Positions 1 through 5,400 of a stretch of DNA of 8,878 nucleotides are shown one piece after another. Below the pieces are notes generated by a model. The model was not told the origin of the DNA. It searched no databases and saw nothing but the letters and a program-made list of their open reading frames with translations. Numbering within the stretch: the first letter of the stretch is position 1; each line of letters begins with the position of its first letter. Source of the stretch: Phycisphaerales bacterium (GTDB taxonomy: Bacteria; Planctomycetota; Phycisphaerae; Phycisphaerales; UBA1924); assembly GCA_030680655.1 (NCBI GenBank), contig JAUXUZ010000511.1:1-8878 (forward strand). The letters run 5' to 3'. Both the position numbers and the translations under genes were made by a program.

Positions 1-234
1 GCCACGTTTGCGTGGTTGTGCGATGTGATCGTTGACGAGCGCCACCGCGGCCACGGGCTGTCGGTGGGGATGCTCGAGCGGCTCTTTGCGCACCCGGAGC
101 TGCAGACGCTGCGGCGCTGGATGCTGGGGACGCGCGACGCCCACCGGCTCTACGAGAGGTCCGGGTTTGTGCAGATCTCGCCGGAGCGCTGGATGGAGCG
201 GAAGCCGGACGCTTCGGCCTGGGCGGAGGTGTGA
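1..234 (+). CDS. GNAT family N-acetyltransferase, C-terminal part (5' end outside window)
   Basis: The first 77 visible residues, ending in TGA at 232-234, are the C-terminal half of a GNAT acyltransferase, which moves an acetyl group from acetyl-CoA to an amine. The acetyl-CoA pyrophosphate-binding motif A (R/Q-x-x-G-x-G/A) is seen as RHRGHG at visible residues 14-19. It is followed by the helix GMLERLFAHPEL and the late strand-helix segment LGTRDAHRLYERSGF, typical of the cytoplasmic single-domain GNATs annotated near PA4866/YjdJ-like proteins. The substrate cannot be told. The frame is open from base 1, so the start lies upstream. The gene is convergent with the minus-strand gene beginning at 609, whose frame stays open through this gene in antisense. 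Confidence 0.85.
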   Translation, partial: ATFAWLCDVIVDERHRGHGLSVGMLERLFAHPELQTLRRWMLGTRDAHRLYERSGFVQISPERWMERKPDASAWAEV

Positions 235-609
235 GGCTGGGGGAGCGGGCTGGGGGCCGGGTGGGCGCGGGGCGAGTCGCCGGGCGGCCTCTTCGTGGCT
301 GCGCGCGGCGGGGGTGAGCAGGGGAGACTGCGCGTCGTAACGGTCGAGGATGTGCTGGTCGCCGGGGGGTATGTCGCCGCCGCCGGGGCCGTCGTCGTCT
401 GGGTCGGTGTCATCGTCGGCGCCTGGCGGGAGGTCACCGGGCGGCTTGGGCTTGGCGGGTGTGGGGATGCCAGCGCGGATGAGCAGGGCGCAGAGGTGGC
501 GTGACTCGACGGGGTCGGCGGATTCTTCGAGAAGGAGGATGATGTTCTTGATGGCGCAGATCTTGGCGCGGGCGATGGCGCGCGCGTAGACGGCTTCGAT
601 GTTGAGCAT
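235..609 (-). CDS. Uncharacterised protein, N-terminal 125 codons; reading frame does not stop before the left window edge
   Basis: I do not recognise this protein. An ATG at 609 opens a minus-strand frame with strong G/C bias at third codon positions. The N-terminal 50 residues look like two amphipathic helices (begins MLNIEAVYARAIARAKICAI, then a Leu/Glu-rich stretch and HLCALLIRAGI). They are followed by a Pro/Lys linker and an acidic low-complexity Asp/Gly/Pro stretch at about residues 60-84, then DQHILDRYDAQ. Coding character is convincing to about base 235. Beyond that the frame stays open to base 1 but runs exactly antisense, codon on codon, to the GNAT gene, where an open frame is expected by chance because TTA, CTA and TCA codons are rare. 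The true end may be hidden by a frameshift or lie outside the window. A GGGGGGACC run just before the ATG is a poor ribosome binding site. Confidence 0.5.
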
Positions 610-675
610 GTGTGGTCCCCCCGGGTTTGGCCGCGTGGAAGGCGGCGTGTGGCCTGCCTTGGCGGCTTGGACGGA

Positions 676-704
676 AGTTTACCACAGGAATGGACCGCGT
701 GCAA
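676..704 (-). promoter_or_regulatory. Possible sigma70-type promoter for the gene starting at 609
   Basis: Read on the minus strand there is TTGCAC (699-704), a 17-nt spacer and TAAACT (676-681), the latter preceded by TGG, an extended -10 arrangement. This would give a leader of roughly 60 nt before the ATG at 609. The -35 match is weak (3 of 6). The rest of the 610-863 gap shows only a 7-bp inverted repeat AGTCCTC/GAGGACT (797-818) with no following T-run. Confidence 0.3.
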
Positions 705-854
705 GGGTTTTGTTTGGAATATCCGTACAATAGCCTTATTAGGGGTGTGCGGGACTGTGTAGAGTGGCCCTGAGAATCGAACTGGCGGTTGGGCAGAGTC
801 CTCGCGTGGCGGAGGACTTGGCGGCACCCAAGAGCACGTGGGTCGATGTTCAAT

Positions 855-894
855 GGGCGTTCGCTAGCGATTGAGGGCGTTCGCTTGCGATCGA
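855..894. repeat. Two tandem 20-bp copies with internal 10-bp palindromes
   Basis: GGGCGTTCGCTAGCGATTGA (855-874) is followed directly by a second copy differing at 2 of 20 positions (875-894). Each copy holds a palindromic or near-palindromic 10-mer (TCGCTAGCGA at 861-870, TCGCTTGCGA at 881-890). The array covers the 3' end of the zinc-ribbon gene, including its final TAG at 864-866, so the last few residues of that protein are encoded by the repeat. Confidence 0.7.
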
Positions 895-1442
895 GCGGTT
901 GATCCGCACTCGGGGCACTTGGCGTCGAGAGGGAGCCCTGCGCGGTTGTAGTTGCACGTTGGGCAGTGACCGGGTTTGAGAGGGCGGGTGAGGAGCCAGA
1001 AGGTGAGCGGTGGGAGGAGGAGGATGGTGAAGGGGAGGTAGAGGGGGATGCTCCAGTTGCCGGCGTAGAGCTGTGGGGTCCAGTTGGTTGCGCTGAAGCC
1101 GTAGGGGGACCAGTGGATGGAGAGGCCACTGTGGGCGAAGCCGGTTTTGCCGTCTTACATGGTGCCGAGGGACATTGAGCCGGGCATGGGACGGCCTGCG
1201 TTCATTCTCGCTATGACGTTGCGTGCGTAGTCGGCGTCGTCGGTGCAGTGGATTGCGCCGGCGAGGATGCGGATCTTGGTGCATGCCGGGGAGGGGTTGG
1301 TGCCGGGGATTGTCGTGCCGGGTGAGAGGGAGCAGTACCAGATGTACCAGAAATGGCTGATGAGCCAGAGCAACGCGGTGAGGGCCGCAGGGAGGCAGAG
1401 GAGGGTGAGGATGGGCCAGCGGAGGCGCGGGGGGAGGCGCAT
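864..1442 (-). pseudogene. Two-helix membrane protein with C-terminal zinc ribbon, interrupted by an in-frame TAA
   Basis: From ATG 1442 the frame gives a basic N-terminus (MRLPPRLR), a first membrane helix at about residues 9-35 (rich in Leu/Trp), then an extracytoplasmic loop containing CTKIRILAGAIHCTDDADYA. Codon 96 (1155-1157) is TAA. The same frame then continues without another stop to TAG at 864-866. This second half encodes a second membrane helix at about 132-151 (IPLYLPFTILLLPPLTFWLL) and a zinc ribbon, CPTC at 160-163 and CPEC at 176-179, in a form (CPTCNYNRAGLPLDAKCPEC) familiar from planctomycete membrane proteins. The product is therefore one 192-residue protein broken by a single codon, not two genes. 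It could be a real nonsense mutation or a sequence error. Another start, GTG at 1496, would add a Pro-rich stretch and is less likely. Function unknown. Confidence 0.7.
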
Positions 1443-1520
1443 GGTGGGAGGGTAACGGCTCTTTGGTTGCGGATTGGGTGGCAGGTGAGGGTTCACGCGG
1501 GTGGGCGGCCGAGGGATTGG

Positions 1521-1623
1521 GGCTCGTGGCGACCGGGCAAGGCACCCTCTCGTTTACGCTCGGGGCTCGTGGCAGCCGGGCAAGGCACCCACTCGCTTAC
1601 GCTCGGGGCTCGTGGCGACCGGG
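1521..1623. repeat. REP-like tandem array, left of the RAYT gene (43-bp period)
   Basis: The core CTCGCTTACGCTCGGGGCTC and its variant begin at 1549 and 1592, exactly 43 bp apart. The cores are joined by a spacer of the form GTGGC(A/G)(G/A)CCGGGCAAGGCACCCA. The tail of a third, incomplete unit (GGCTCGTGGCGACCGGGCAA) begins at 1521. The same cores and spacer recur right of the transposase gene at 2213-2278. The 1443-1654 stretch has no gene; outside this array I see nothing else in it. Confidence 0.85.
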
Positions 1624-1650
1624 TTGCGACGAGCCCCGAGCGTGAGCGAG
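1592..1650. repeat. Inverted pair of REP cores forming a long hairpin at the 3' end of the RAYT gene
   Basis: The core at 1592-1613 is matched by its reverse complement at 1629-1650 (ACGAGCCCCGAGCGTGAGCG...). This gives 22-bp arms with one G-T pair and a 15-nt loop. It lies immediately after the TAA stop (1655-1657) of the transposase. It may serve as a transcription barrier and is the kind of head-to-tail REP pair (BIME-like) that RAYT enzymes recognise as single-stranded hairpins. Confidence 0.75.
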
Positions 1651-1654
1651 TGGG

Positions 1655-2155
1655 TTACCGCTTCCAGCCGAGTGGCGGCGTCATTTCGAGCGGTTCGCCT
1701 TGTTCGTCGTTGACATACGCCTTAGCCCTCGCGAACGAGTTGTCGGTGTCGACGTAGCGTGTGCTGCCGTGGTGTGACCAAGGCTCGGTAGCGGCGTCAA
1801 GGACGCGAGCTTCCCGCATCCGGCGCGTGCAGTAGGCTTTGAGGTCACTCATCACGCGTTCGGGCGCGTGCTTGGCCGACACGACGACGTGCACGTGCGT
1901 TGAGCGGACGCTGAGGGCGTGCAGTTTCCATTTGGGGTAGTTGCAGACTTCGCGGATGGTGGCGTCGACGACAAAGCGGTGTTCGGGGTTCAGCTTGATG
2001 GCCCTGTTCTTCATCAAGGCTCGCTCGTTGCTCATTCGTGGAGGCGATGGCGGAAGGCGTGGAGTGTCGATCTGGTTGTGTTCGTTATCGACCGAGCCCT
2101 TGTCGTGCCCGTGCAGCCACGTGCCGTAGGTGTGGAACGTGATGAGATACGTCAT
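1655..2155 (-). CDS. REP-associated tyrosine transposase (RAYT, IS200/IS605-like Y1 family)
   Basis: This 166-residue protein is a Y1/HUH-family single-strand DNA transposase of the RAYT type, proposed to cut and move REP palindromes. The N-terminus MTYLITFHTYGTWLHG is the standard opening strand. The metal-binding HUH motif is THVHVVVS with His87 and His89. The candidate nucleophile is Tyr108 in SDLKAYCTRR. The C-terminal half contains the family segment WSHHGSTRYVDTDNSFARAKAYV. The length is in the family's usual range and no catalytic residue is missing. It starts at ATG 2155 without a clear ribosome binding site. REP-like repeats lie on both sides (1521-1650 and 2213-2278), which is the expected arrangement and strongly supports the call. 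It has no functional link to the pdh genes and sits in the gap after E2. Confidence 0.9.
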   Translation of the reverse strand: MTYLITFHTYGTWLHGHDKGSVDNEHNQIDTPRLPPSPPRMSNERALMKNRAIKLNPEHRFVVDATIREVCNYPKWKLHALSVRSTHVHVVVSAKHAPERVMSDLKAYCTRRMREARVLDAATEPWSHHGSTRYVDTDNSFARAKAYVNDEQGEPLEMTPPLGWKR

Positions 2156-2212
2156 TTTTGCGAGCTTAGCGGCAATTGTGGGGAACGCAAGGGGTGCGCA
2201 TAGCTGGCCCCA

Positions 2213-2278
2213 CTCGCTTACGCTCGGGGCTCGTGGTGACCGGGCAAGGCACCCGCTCGCTTACGCTCGGGGCTCGTG
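2213..2278. repeat. REP-like array, right of the RAYT gene, abutting the E2 stop codon
   Basis: Two cores, CTCGCTTACGCTCGGGGCTC beginning at 2213 and again at 2256, are spaced by exactly 43 bp and joined by GTGGTGACCGGGCAAGGCAC. Sequence and period match the left array at 1521-1623. The second copy ends 7 bp before the TAG of the E2 gene, so it lies in the 3' untranslated region of the pdh transcript and could stabilise or end that mRNA. Confidence 0.85.
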
Positions 2279-2285
2279 TGGTCCC

Positions 2286-3857
2286 CTAGCGGGCGGGGCC
2301 GAGGAGGGAGTCGGGGGCTGCGAGCATCTCGACGATACGGGCGAGCATGAGGGCTGCGCGGGCACCGTCGACGACGCGGTGGTCGCAGGCGAGTGAGAGC
2401 GGGAGGAGCTTGCCGACGCCGATCATGCCCTTGTGGACGACGACGCCTTCGCGGGCGCGGCCGACGGCGAGGATGCCGCACTCGGGGTAGTTGATGATCG
2501 GGGTGGCGAAGCGGCCGGCGTGGCTGCCGACGTTGCTGATGGTGAACGTGCTGCCGCTGAGCATGTCGCGCGGTGCGGAGCGGTTGCGGGCGCTCTCGGC
2601 GACGTGGGCGATGTTGCGGCCGATCTCCAGGACGCCGAGCTTGTCGCAGTCGCGGATGACCGGGACCATCAAGCCGCTGTCGGTGTCGGTGGCGATGCCG
2701 ATGTGCACGGCGCGGTGGCGGACGATCTCGGACTTCTCGTCGTCGGTGGTGGCGTTGAACTCTTTGAACTCACCGGCGAGGCAGCGGCAGACGGCCGCGG
2801 CGACGAAGGGGAGGAAGGAGACTTTCTCGCCGCTGGCGCTGGCGAGCTTGCGGCGGAGGGCGTCGAGGTTGGTGACGTCGGCCTCGTCCATCACCGTGAA
2901 GTGGACGGCGGTGTTGACCGACTGGTGGAGGCGGTTGGCGATGGTGCGGCGCACGCCGCGGAAGGGGATGCGGGTGAGCTCGTCGGCGGTGGGGGCGCTG
3001 TGGGCGGTGGCGGCGGCGTAGAGGGCGGCGTCGTCGCGCGGCGCGGGGGCTGTTGGCGCGGGGCGTGCGGCGGGGGCCGGTGCCGCGGGACGGGAAGGAG
3101 TTGGCGCTTCGCGGTGAGGAGCGGGCAGGTTGGAAACCTGCCCCACGCGGGCTGGGAGGTTGGAATCTTGCCCCACGCGGGCTGGGGCTGCTGTGGGCGC
3201 GGAGCCGCCCGTGTTGGCGCGGACGTCCTTGTCTGTGACGCGGCCGCCGATGCCTGTGCCGGTGACGGTGTCGATGTCTACGCCCAGGTCGCGGGCGAGG
3301 CGGCGGACGGCGGGGGTGGCGAGGGCCTTGCCGGCTTCGGCGGTCATGCCTTCGAGGGCTCCGCCGACCTTGCCGACGACGGTGCCGGCATCGGCTTGTG
3401 CCGCGTGCGAGCCGTTCATGGCTTCGGCGCCGGCGGTGGTTGTGGGGAGGTTGCCGGCGATCTGGGCGCCCATGTCGCAGTTGTCAACGTTGCCGGGCTT
3501 GGAGCCGGGGGGCGTCTTGCTGGGGGCGTGGGAGGTGTCTGGGGCTTGCGCCACGCGGAGCGTGGCGGTACCCGAGGCGGGCTTGGCTTCGACGGCTGCG
3601 CCGCTGCCGAATGAGACAAGGACGGAGCCGACCTTGATGATTTCGCCTTCTGCGCCGTGGAGGCCGGTGATGGTGCCGCCGCGGGGGGAGGGGACCTCGA
3701 CGAGGGCCTTGTCGGTCTCCATGTCGGCGAGGATGTCGTGCTCCTTGACGGTCTGGCCAACGGTGACACGCCACTTGATGAGCTCGGCTTCGGCGACGCC
3801 TTCGCCGAGGTCGGGGAGGATGAATTCGTTGGGGTTGGAGCTGGTGTGATGCGCCAT
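2286..3857 (-). CDS. pdhC: Pyruvate dehydrogenase E2, dihydrolipoamide acetyltransferase
   Basis: E2 carries the acetyl group on a lipoyl lysine and transfers it to CoA, forming the cytoplasmic core of the PDH complex. Start ATG 3857 is chosen over the longer frame because GGAG lies 7 nt upstream and the lipoyl domain begins at once. The protein has 523 residues. Lipoyl domain about 10-85, with DLGEG and METDKA (lipoyl Lys50). Peripheral subunit-binding domain about 178-214 (ATPAVRRLARDLGVDI, GTGIGGRVTDKDV). Catalytic domain about 294-523, ending with DHRVVDG (His493, Asp497). The Ala/Pro-rich linkers carry repeat-derived inserts: a palindrome at residues 97-104 and two 10-residue copies at 226-245. 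It is the last gene of the E1-alpha/E1-beta/E2 operon. A branched-chain or acetoin E2 cannot be fully excluded because all share this layout; the PDH call rests mainly on the PdhA-like E1-alpha. Confidence 0.93.
   Translation of the reverse strand: MAHHTSSNPNEFILPDLGEGVAEAELIKWRVTVGQTVKEHDILADMETDKALVEVPSPRGGTITGLHGAEGEIIKVGSVLVSFGSGAAVEAKPASGTATLRVAQAPDTSHAPSKTPPGSKPGNVDNCDMGAQIAGNLPTTTAGAEAMNGSHAAQADAGTVVGKVGGALEGMTAEAGKALATPAVRRLARDLGVDIDTVTGTGIGGRVTDKDVRANTGGSAPTAAPARVGQDSNLPARVGQVSNLPAPHREAPTPSRPAAPAPAARPAPTAPAPRDDAALYAAATAHSAPTADELTRIPFRGVRRTIANRLHQSVNTAVHFTVMDEADVTNLDALRRKLASASGEKVSFLPFVAAAVCRCLAGEFKEFNATTDDEKSEIVRHRAVHIGIATDTDSGLMVPVIRDCDKLGVLEIGRNIAHVAESARNRSAPRDMLSGSTFTISNVGSHAGRFATPIINYPECGILAVGRAREGVVVHKGMIGVGKLLPLSLACDHRVVDGARAALMLARIVEMLAAPDSLLGPAR
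3123..3182 (-). repeat. In-frame 30-bp tandem repeat in the E2 linker
   Basis: Two adjacent 30-bp copies (compare 3127-3156 with 3157-3186) share AGGTTGGAA and TGCCCCACGCGGGCTGGG. They encode ARVGQDSNLP then ARVGQVSNLP at residues 226-245, between the subunit-binding and catalytic domains. The nucleotide sequence resembles short dispersed repeats that I recall from planctomycete intergenic regions; I infer it entered the linker as a repeat insertion and not as a protein-level duplication. Confidence 0.75.
3549..3567. repeat. Perfect 8-bp-stem palindrome inside the E2 linker
   Basis: CGCCACGC, a 3-nt loop GGA, then GCGTGGCG. It lies in frame in the linker after the lipoyl domain and encodes the non-Ala/Pro residues TATLRVAQ (97-104), unlike the surrounding linker. 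Confidence 0.6.
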
Positions 3858-3878
3858 GTAGAGGCTCCGGCAAAAGGG

Positions 3879-3909
3879 CCAAATGGCAAAGGGCCACAGG
3901 GCCAAATTC
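3879..3909. repeat. Left inverted repeat of the pdhB-pdhC spacer
   Basis: This 31-bp copy contains CCAAATGGCAAAGGGCCACA and matches the copy at 4956-4986 at 30 of 31 positions. Its first 27 bases pair with 3935-3961 at 23 of 27 positions. It ends 10 bp before the GGAG ribosome binding site of E2 (3865-3868, minus strand). Confidence 0.9.
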
Positions 3910-3934
3910 AAAGCAGGAAGATCGGTGAGTCTAT

Positions 3935-3961
3935 TTGGCCCGTTGGCCATTTGCTATTTGG
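3935..3961. repeat. Right inverted repeat of the pdhB-pdhC spacer
   Basis: This 27-bp copy (TTGGCCCGTTGGCCATTTGC...) matches 5401-5427 at 25 of 27 positions and is the inverted partner of 3879-3905. With it, the pdh mRNA can form a stem of up to 27 positions with a loop of about 29 nt between the pdhB stop and the pdhC start. The 25 bp between the two copies hold no gene. Confidence 0.9.
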
Positions 3962-3970
3962 AACTTTGAG

Positions 3971-4945
3971 TCAGTACGCCAAGACCGCTTCAACCGCCCC
4001 CGCAACCCGCTTCGCGTCGGGCAGGTAATCGAGTTCCAGTTTCGCGTAGGGCATGATGGTGTCGAAGCCGGTGACGCGCTGTACGGGGGCCTGGAGGCTG
4101 AGGAAGCAGTGCTCCTGGATGAGCGAGCTGAGCTCGCTGGCGAGAGAGCAGAGGCTGGGGGCCTCTTGGACGATCACGCAGCGGCCGGTCTTCTGCACGG
4201 AGTTGACGATGGTGTCGAGGTCGAAGGGGTGGAGTGTGCGGAGGTCGATGAGCTCGACGCTGACGTCTTCTGGGAGCTTGTCGAGGGCGGCGAGGCACTG
4301 GAAGACGCTGGCACCCCAGGTGACGACGGTGCAGTCGGAGCCCTCGCTGACGATCTTGGCCTTGCCGATCTCGATGGTGTACGGCTCTTCGGGGACCTCT
4401 TCGCGGTAGCTGCGGTAGACGCGCTTGGGCTCGAAGAAGAGGACGGGGTCGGGGTCGCGGATGGCGGCGAGGAGGAGGCCCTTGGCGTCGGCGGGTGTGC
4501 TGGCGCAGATGACCTTGAGGCCTGGTGAGTGGATGTAGATCGCCTCGGGCGAGTCTGAGTGGAACTCGGGGGCGTGGATGCCGCCGCCCCAGGGGACGCG
4601 GATGGTGAGGGGGATGGTGATGCCGCCGCGGGTTCGGTTGCGGAAGCGTGCGGCGTGGTTGACGAGCTGGTCGAAGGCGGGGCCCATGAACCCTTCGAAC
4701 TGGATCTCGGGGATGGGGCGCATGCCGTTCATGGCCAGGCCGATGCTCGAGCCCATGATGCCCGACTCGCTCAGGGGCGAGTCGACGACGCGCTCGGGCC
4801 CGTACTTCTTCTGGAGCCCTTCGGTGACGCGGAAGACGCCGCCGTTGAGGCCGACGTCTTCACCGAGGCACATGACGCGCGGGTCGGCGGCCATCTCCTG
4901 GTCGAGGGCTTGGTTGATTGCCTGCACGAGGGTGAGTTGGGGCAT
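3971..4945 (-). CDS. pdhB: Pyruvate dehydrogenase E1 component, beta subunit
   Basis: The beta subunit of the alpha2-beta2 E1 decarboxylase, 324 residues, the normal length. ATG 4945 is chosen because GGAG lies 8 nt upstream and the protein then opens MPQLTLVQAINQAL, as in the family. Visible family signatures are CLGEDVG (residues 27-32, with the conserved acidic pair 29-30), VDSPLSESGI with Glu60 (the glutamate that activates the thiamine diphosphate aminopyrimidine), VPWGGG, FHSDSPEAIYIHSPGLKVICAS, and LIDLRTLHPFD plus VIVQEAP of the C-terminal transketolase-like domain. It pairs with the E1-alpha gene at 5420-6565. The spacer between the two is not empty, holding a broken four-helix-bundle gene inside inverted repeats. 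The stop is TGA at 3971-3973. Confidence 0.95.
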   Translation of the reverse strand: MPQLTLVQAINQALDQEMAADPRVMCLGEDVGLNGGVFRVTEGLQKKYGPERVVDSPLSESGIMGSSIGLAMNGMRPIPEIQFEGFMGPAFDQLVNHAARFRNRTRGGITIPLTIRVPWGGGIHAPEFHSDSPEAIYIHSPGLKVICASTPADAKGLLLAAIRDPDPVLFFEPKRVYRSYREEVPEEPYTIEIGKAKIVSEGSDCTVVTWGASVFQCLAALDKLPEDVSVELIDLRTLHPFDLDTIVNSVQKTGRCVIVQEAPSLCSLASELSSLIQEHCFLSLQAPVQRVTGFDTIMPYAKLELDYLPDAKRVAGAVEAVLAY

Positions 4946-4955
4946 CTTAAAAGCT

Positions 4956-4986
4956 CCAAATGGCAAAGGGCCAAAGGGCCAAATTC
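4956..4986. repeat. Left inverted repeat of the pdhA-pdhB spacer
   Basis: This 31-bp copy (CCAAATGGCAAAGGGCCAAA...) is 30/31 identical to 3879-3909 and inverted with respect to 5401-5427 (24 of 27 positions pair). Its first two bases are part of the GGAG ribosome binding site of pdhB (4954-4957, minus strand). Confidence 0.9.
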
Positions 4987-5000
4987 GGAGAGGAGGGGCG

Positions 5001-5384
5001 TTACGCGGGGGACGGGGTCTTGCTCTTGGTTTTCAGTCTGGTGCGGCTGACGATGGCTCCGCAGATTCGTTTGAGTTCGTCGGCCTCTTGTTGCAGTGGT
5101 TGAAGGCGGGCTTGCTTGATCCAGTCGCGGCGGCCGATCAATCGCAGCCAGTAGCGGGTTTCATTCAGTTACTTGATCACGATACAGAGCGTTTTCACAA
5201 AGTCTGGCCTGCTCATGGCCTCGTCAGCTTCGCAAAGGTTGGCACCGACTGAGGTTCCGCATCCTGCGAGTTGCTCGATCACTCGCCGCGGACGTCCTTG
5301 TTTTTCGAGCACTTCAACAACGTCGAGCACGCGATCCGAGAAATCATCGATCCGGGTCAGCATTTCCGGCTTCAGTCGACCCAT
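5001..5384 (-). pseudogene. Four-helix-bundle protein (23S rRNA intervening-sequence protein family), interrupted by an in-frame TAA
   Basis: From ATG 5384 the protein has the family helix 2-3 signature GCGTSVGANLCEADEAMSRPDFVKTLCIVIK (residues about 42-71, quoted only as landmarks: GTSVGANLCEA, SRPDFVKTL). Codon 72 (5169-5171) is TAA. The frame then continues with LNETRYWLRLIGRRDWIKQA to a second TAA at 5001-5003. Related proteins read KELxETxYWL at this point, so the TAA stands where a glutamate (GAA) is usual, a one-base change. The full frame of 127 codons is the normal family length. The family forms small pentameric or multimeric helical bundles of unknown role. The third-position G/C bias is weaker here than in the pdh genes, which suggests separate origin. 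It lies between pdhA and pdhB inside inverted repeats. Confidence 0.8.
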
Positions 5385-5400
5385 GCGAAGCTGCCTTTCT

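Larger units (their letters stand above)
1521..2278. mobile_element. RAYT gene plus flanking REP-like repeats as one unit
   Basis: The transposase gene and the repeats on both sides share one 43-bp-period repeat family, so the whole stretch is probably a single inserted unit (a REPtron-like arrangement). No target-site duplication is obvious. The right end touches the stop codon of the E2 gene (2286-2288). Confidence 0.5.

Noticed and set aside
745..822. tRNA-like sequence on the minus strand (T-loop-like GTTCGATTC near 773-781 with an upstream hairpin at 797-818).
   Set aside because: The T-stem flanks do not pair and no acceptor stem can be formed at the right distance, so it is not called a tRNA gene or remnant.
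1501..1757. Short plus-strand frames containing LTLGARGS-like repeats.
   Set aside because: They are translations of the REP-like array and of the antisense of the transposase.
1521..2278. CRISPR array reading of the 43-bp-period repeats.
   Set aside because: The spacer parts are themselves repeated, the copy number is two per side, and a RAYT gene explains the family.
2433..3614. Long plus-strand open frame across the E2 gene.
   Set aside because: It is the antisense shadow of pdhC; translation is Gly/Ala/Asp-rich low complexity with no domain, while the minus strand has all E2 domains.
3858..3950. Longer E2 start that would add 31 residues (MANGPNRLTDL...).
   Set aside because: The extra residues are a translation of the inverted repeats, and a proper GGAG site precedes ATG 3857.
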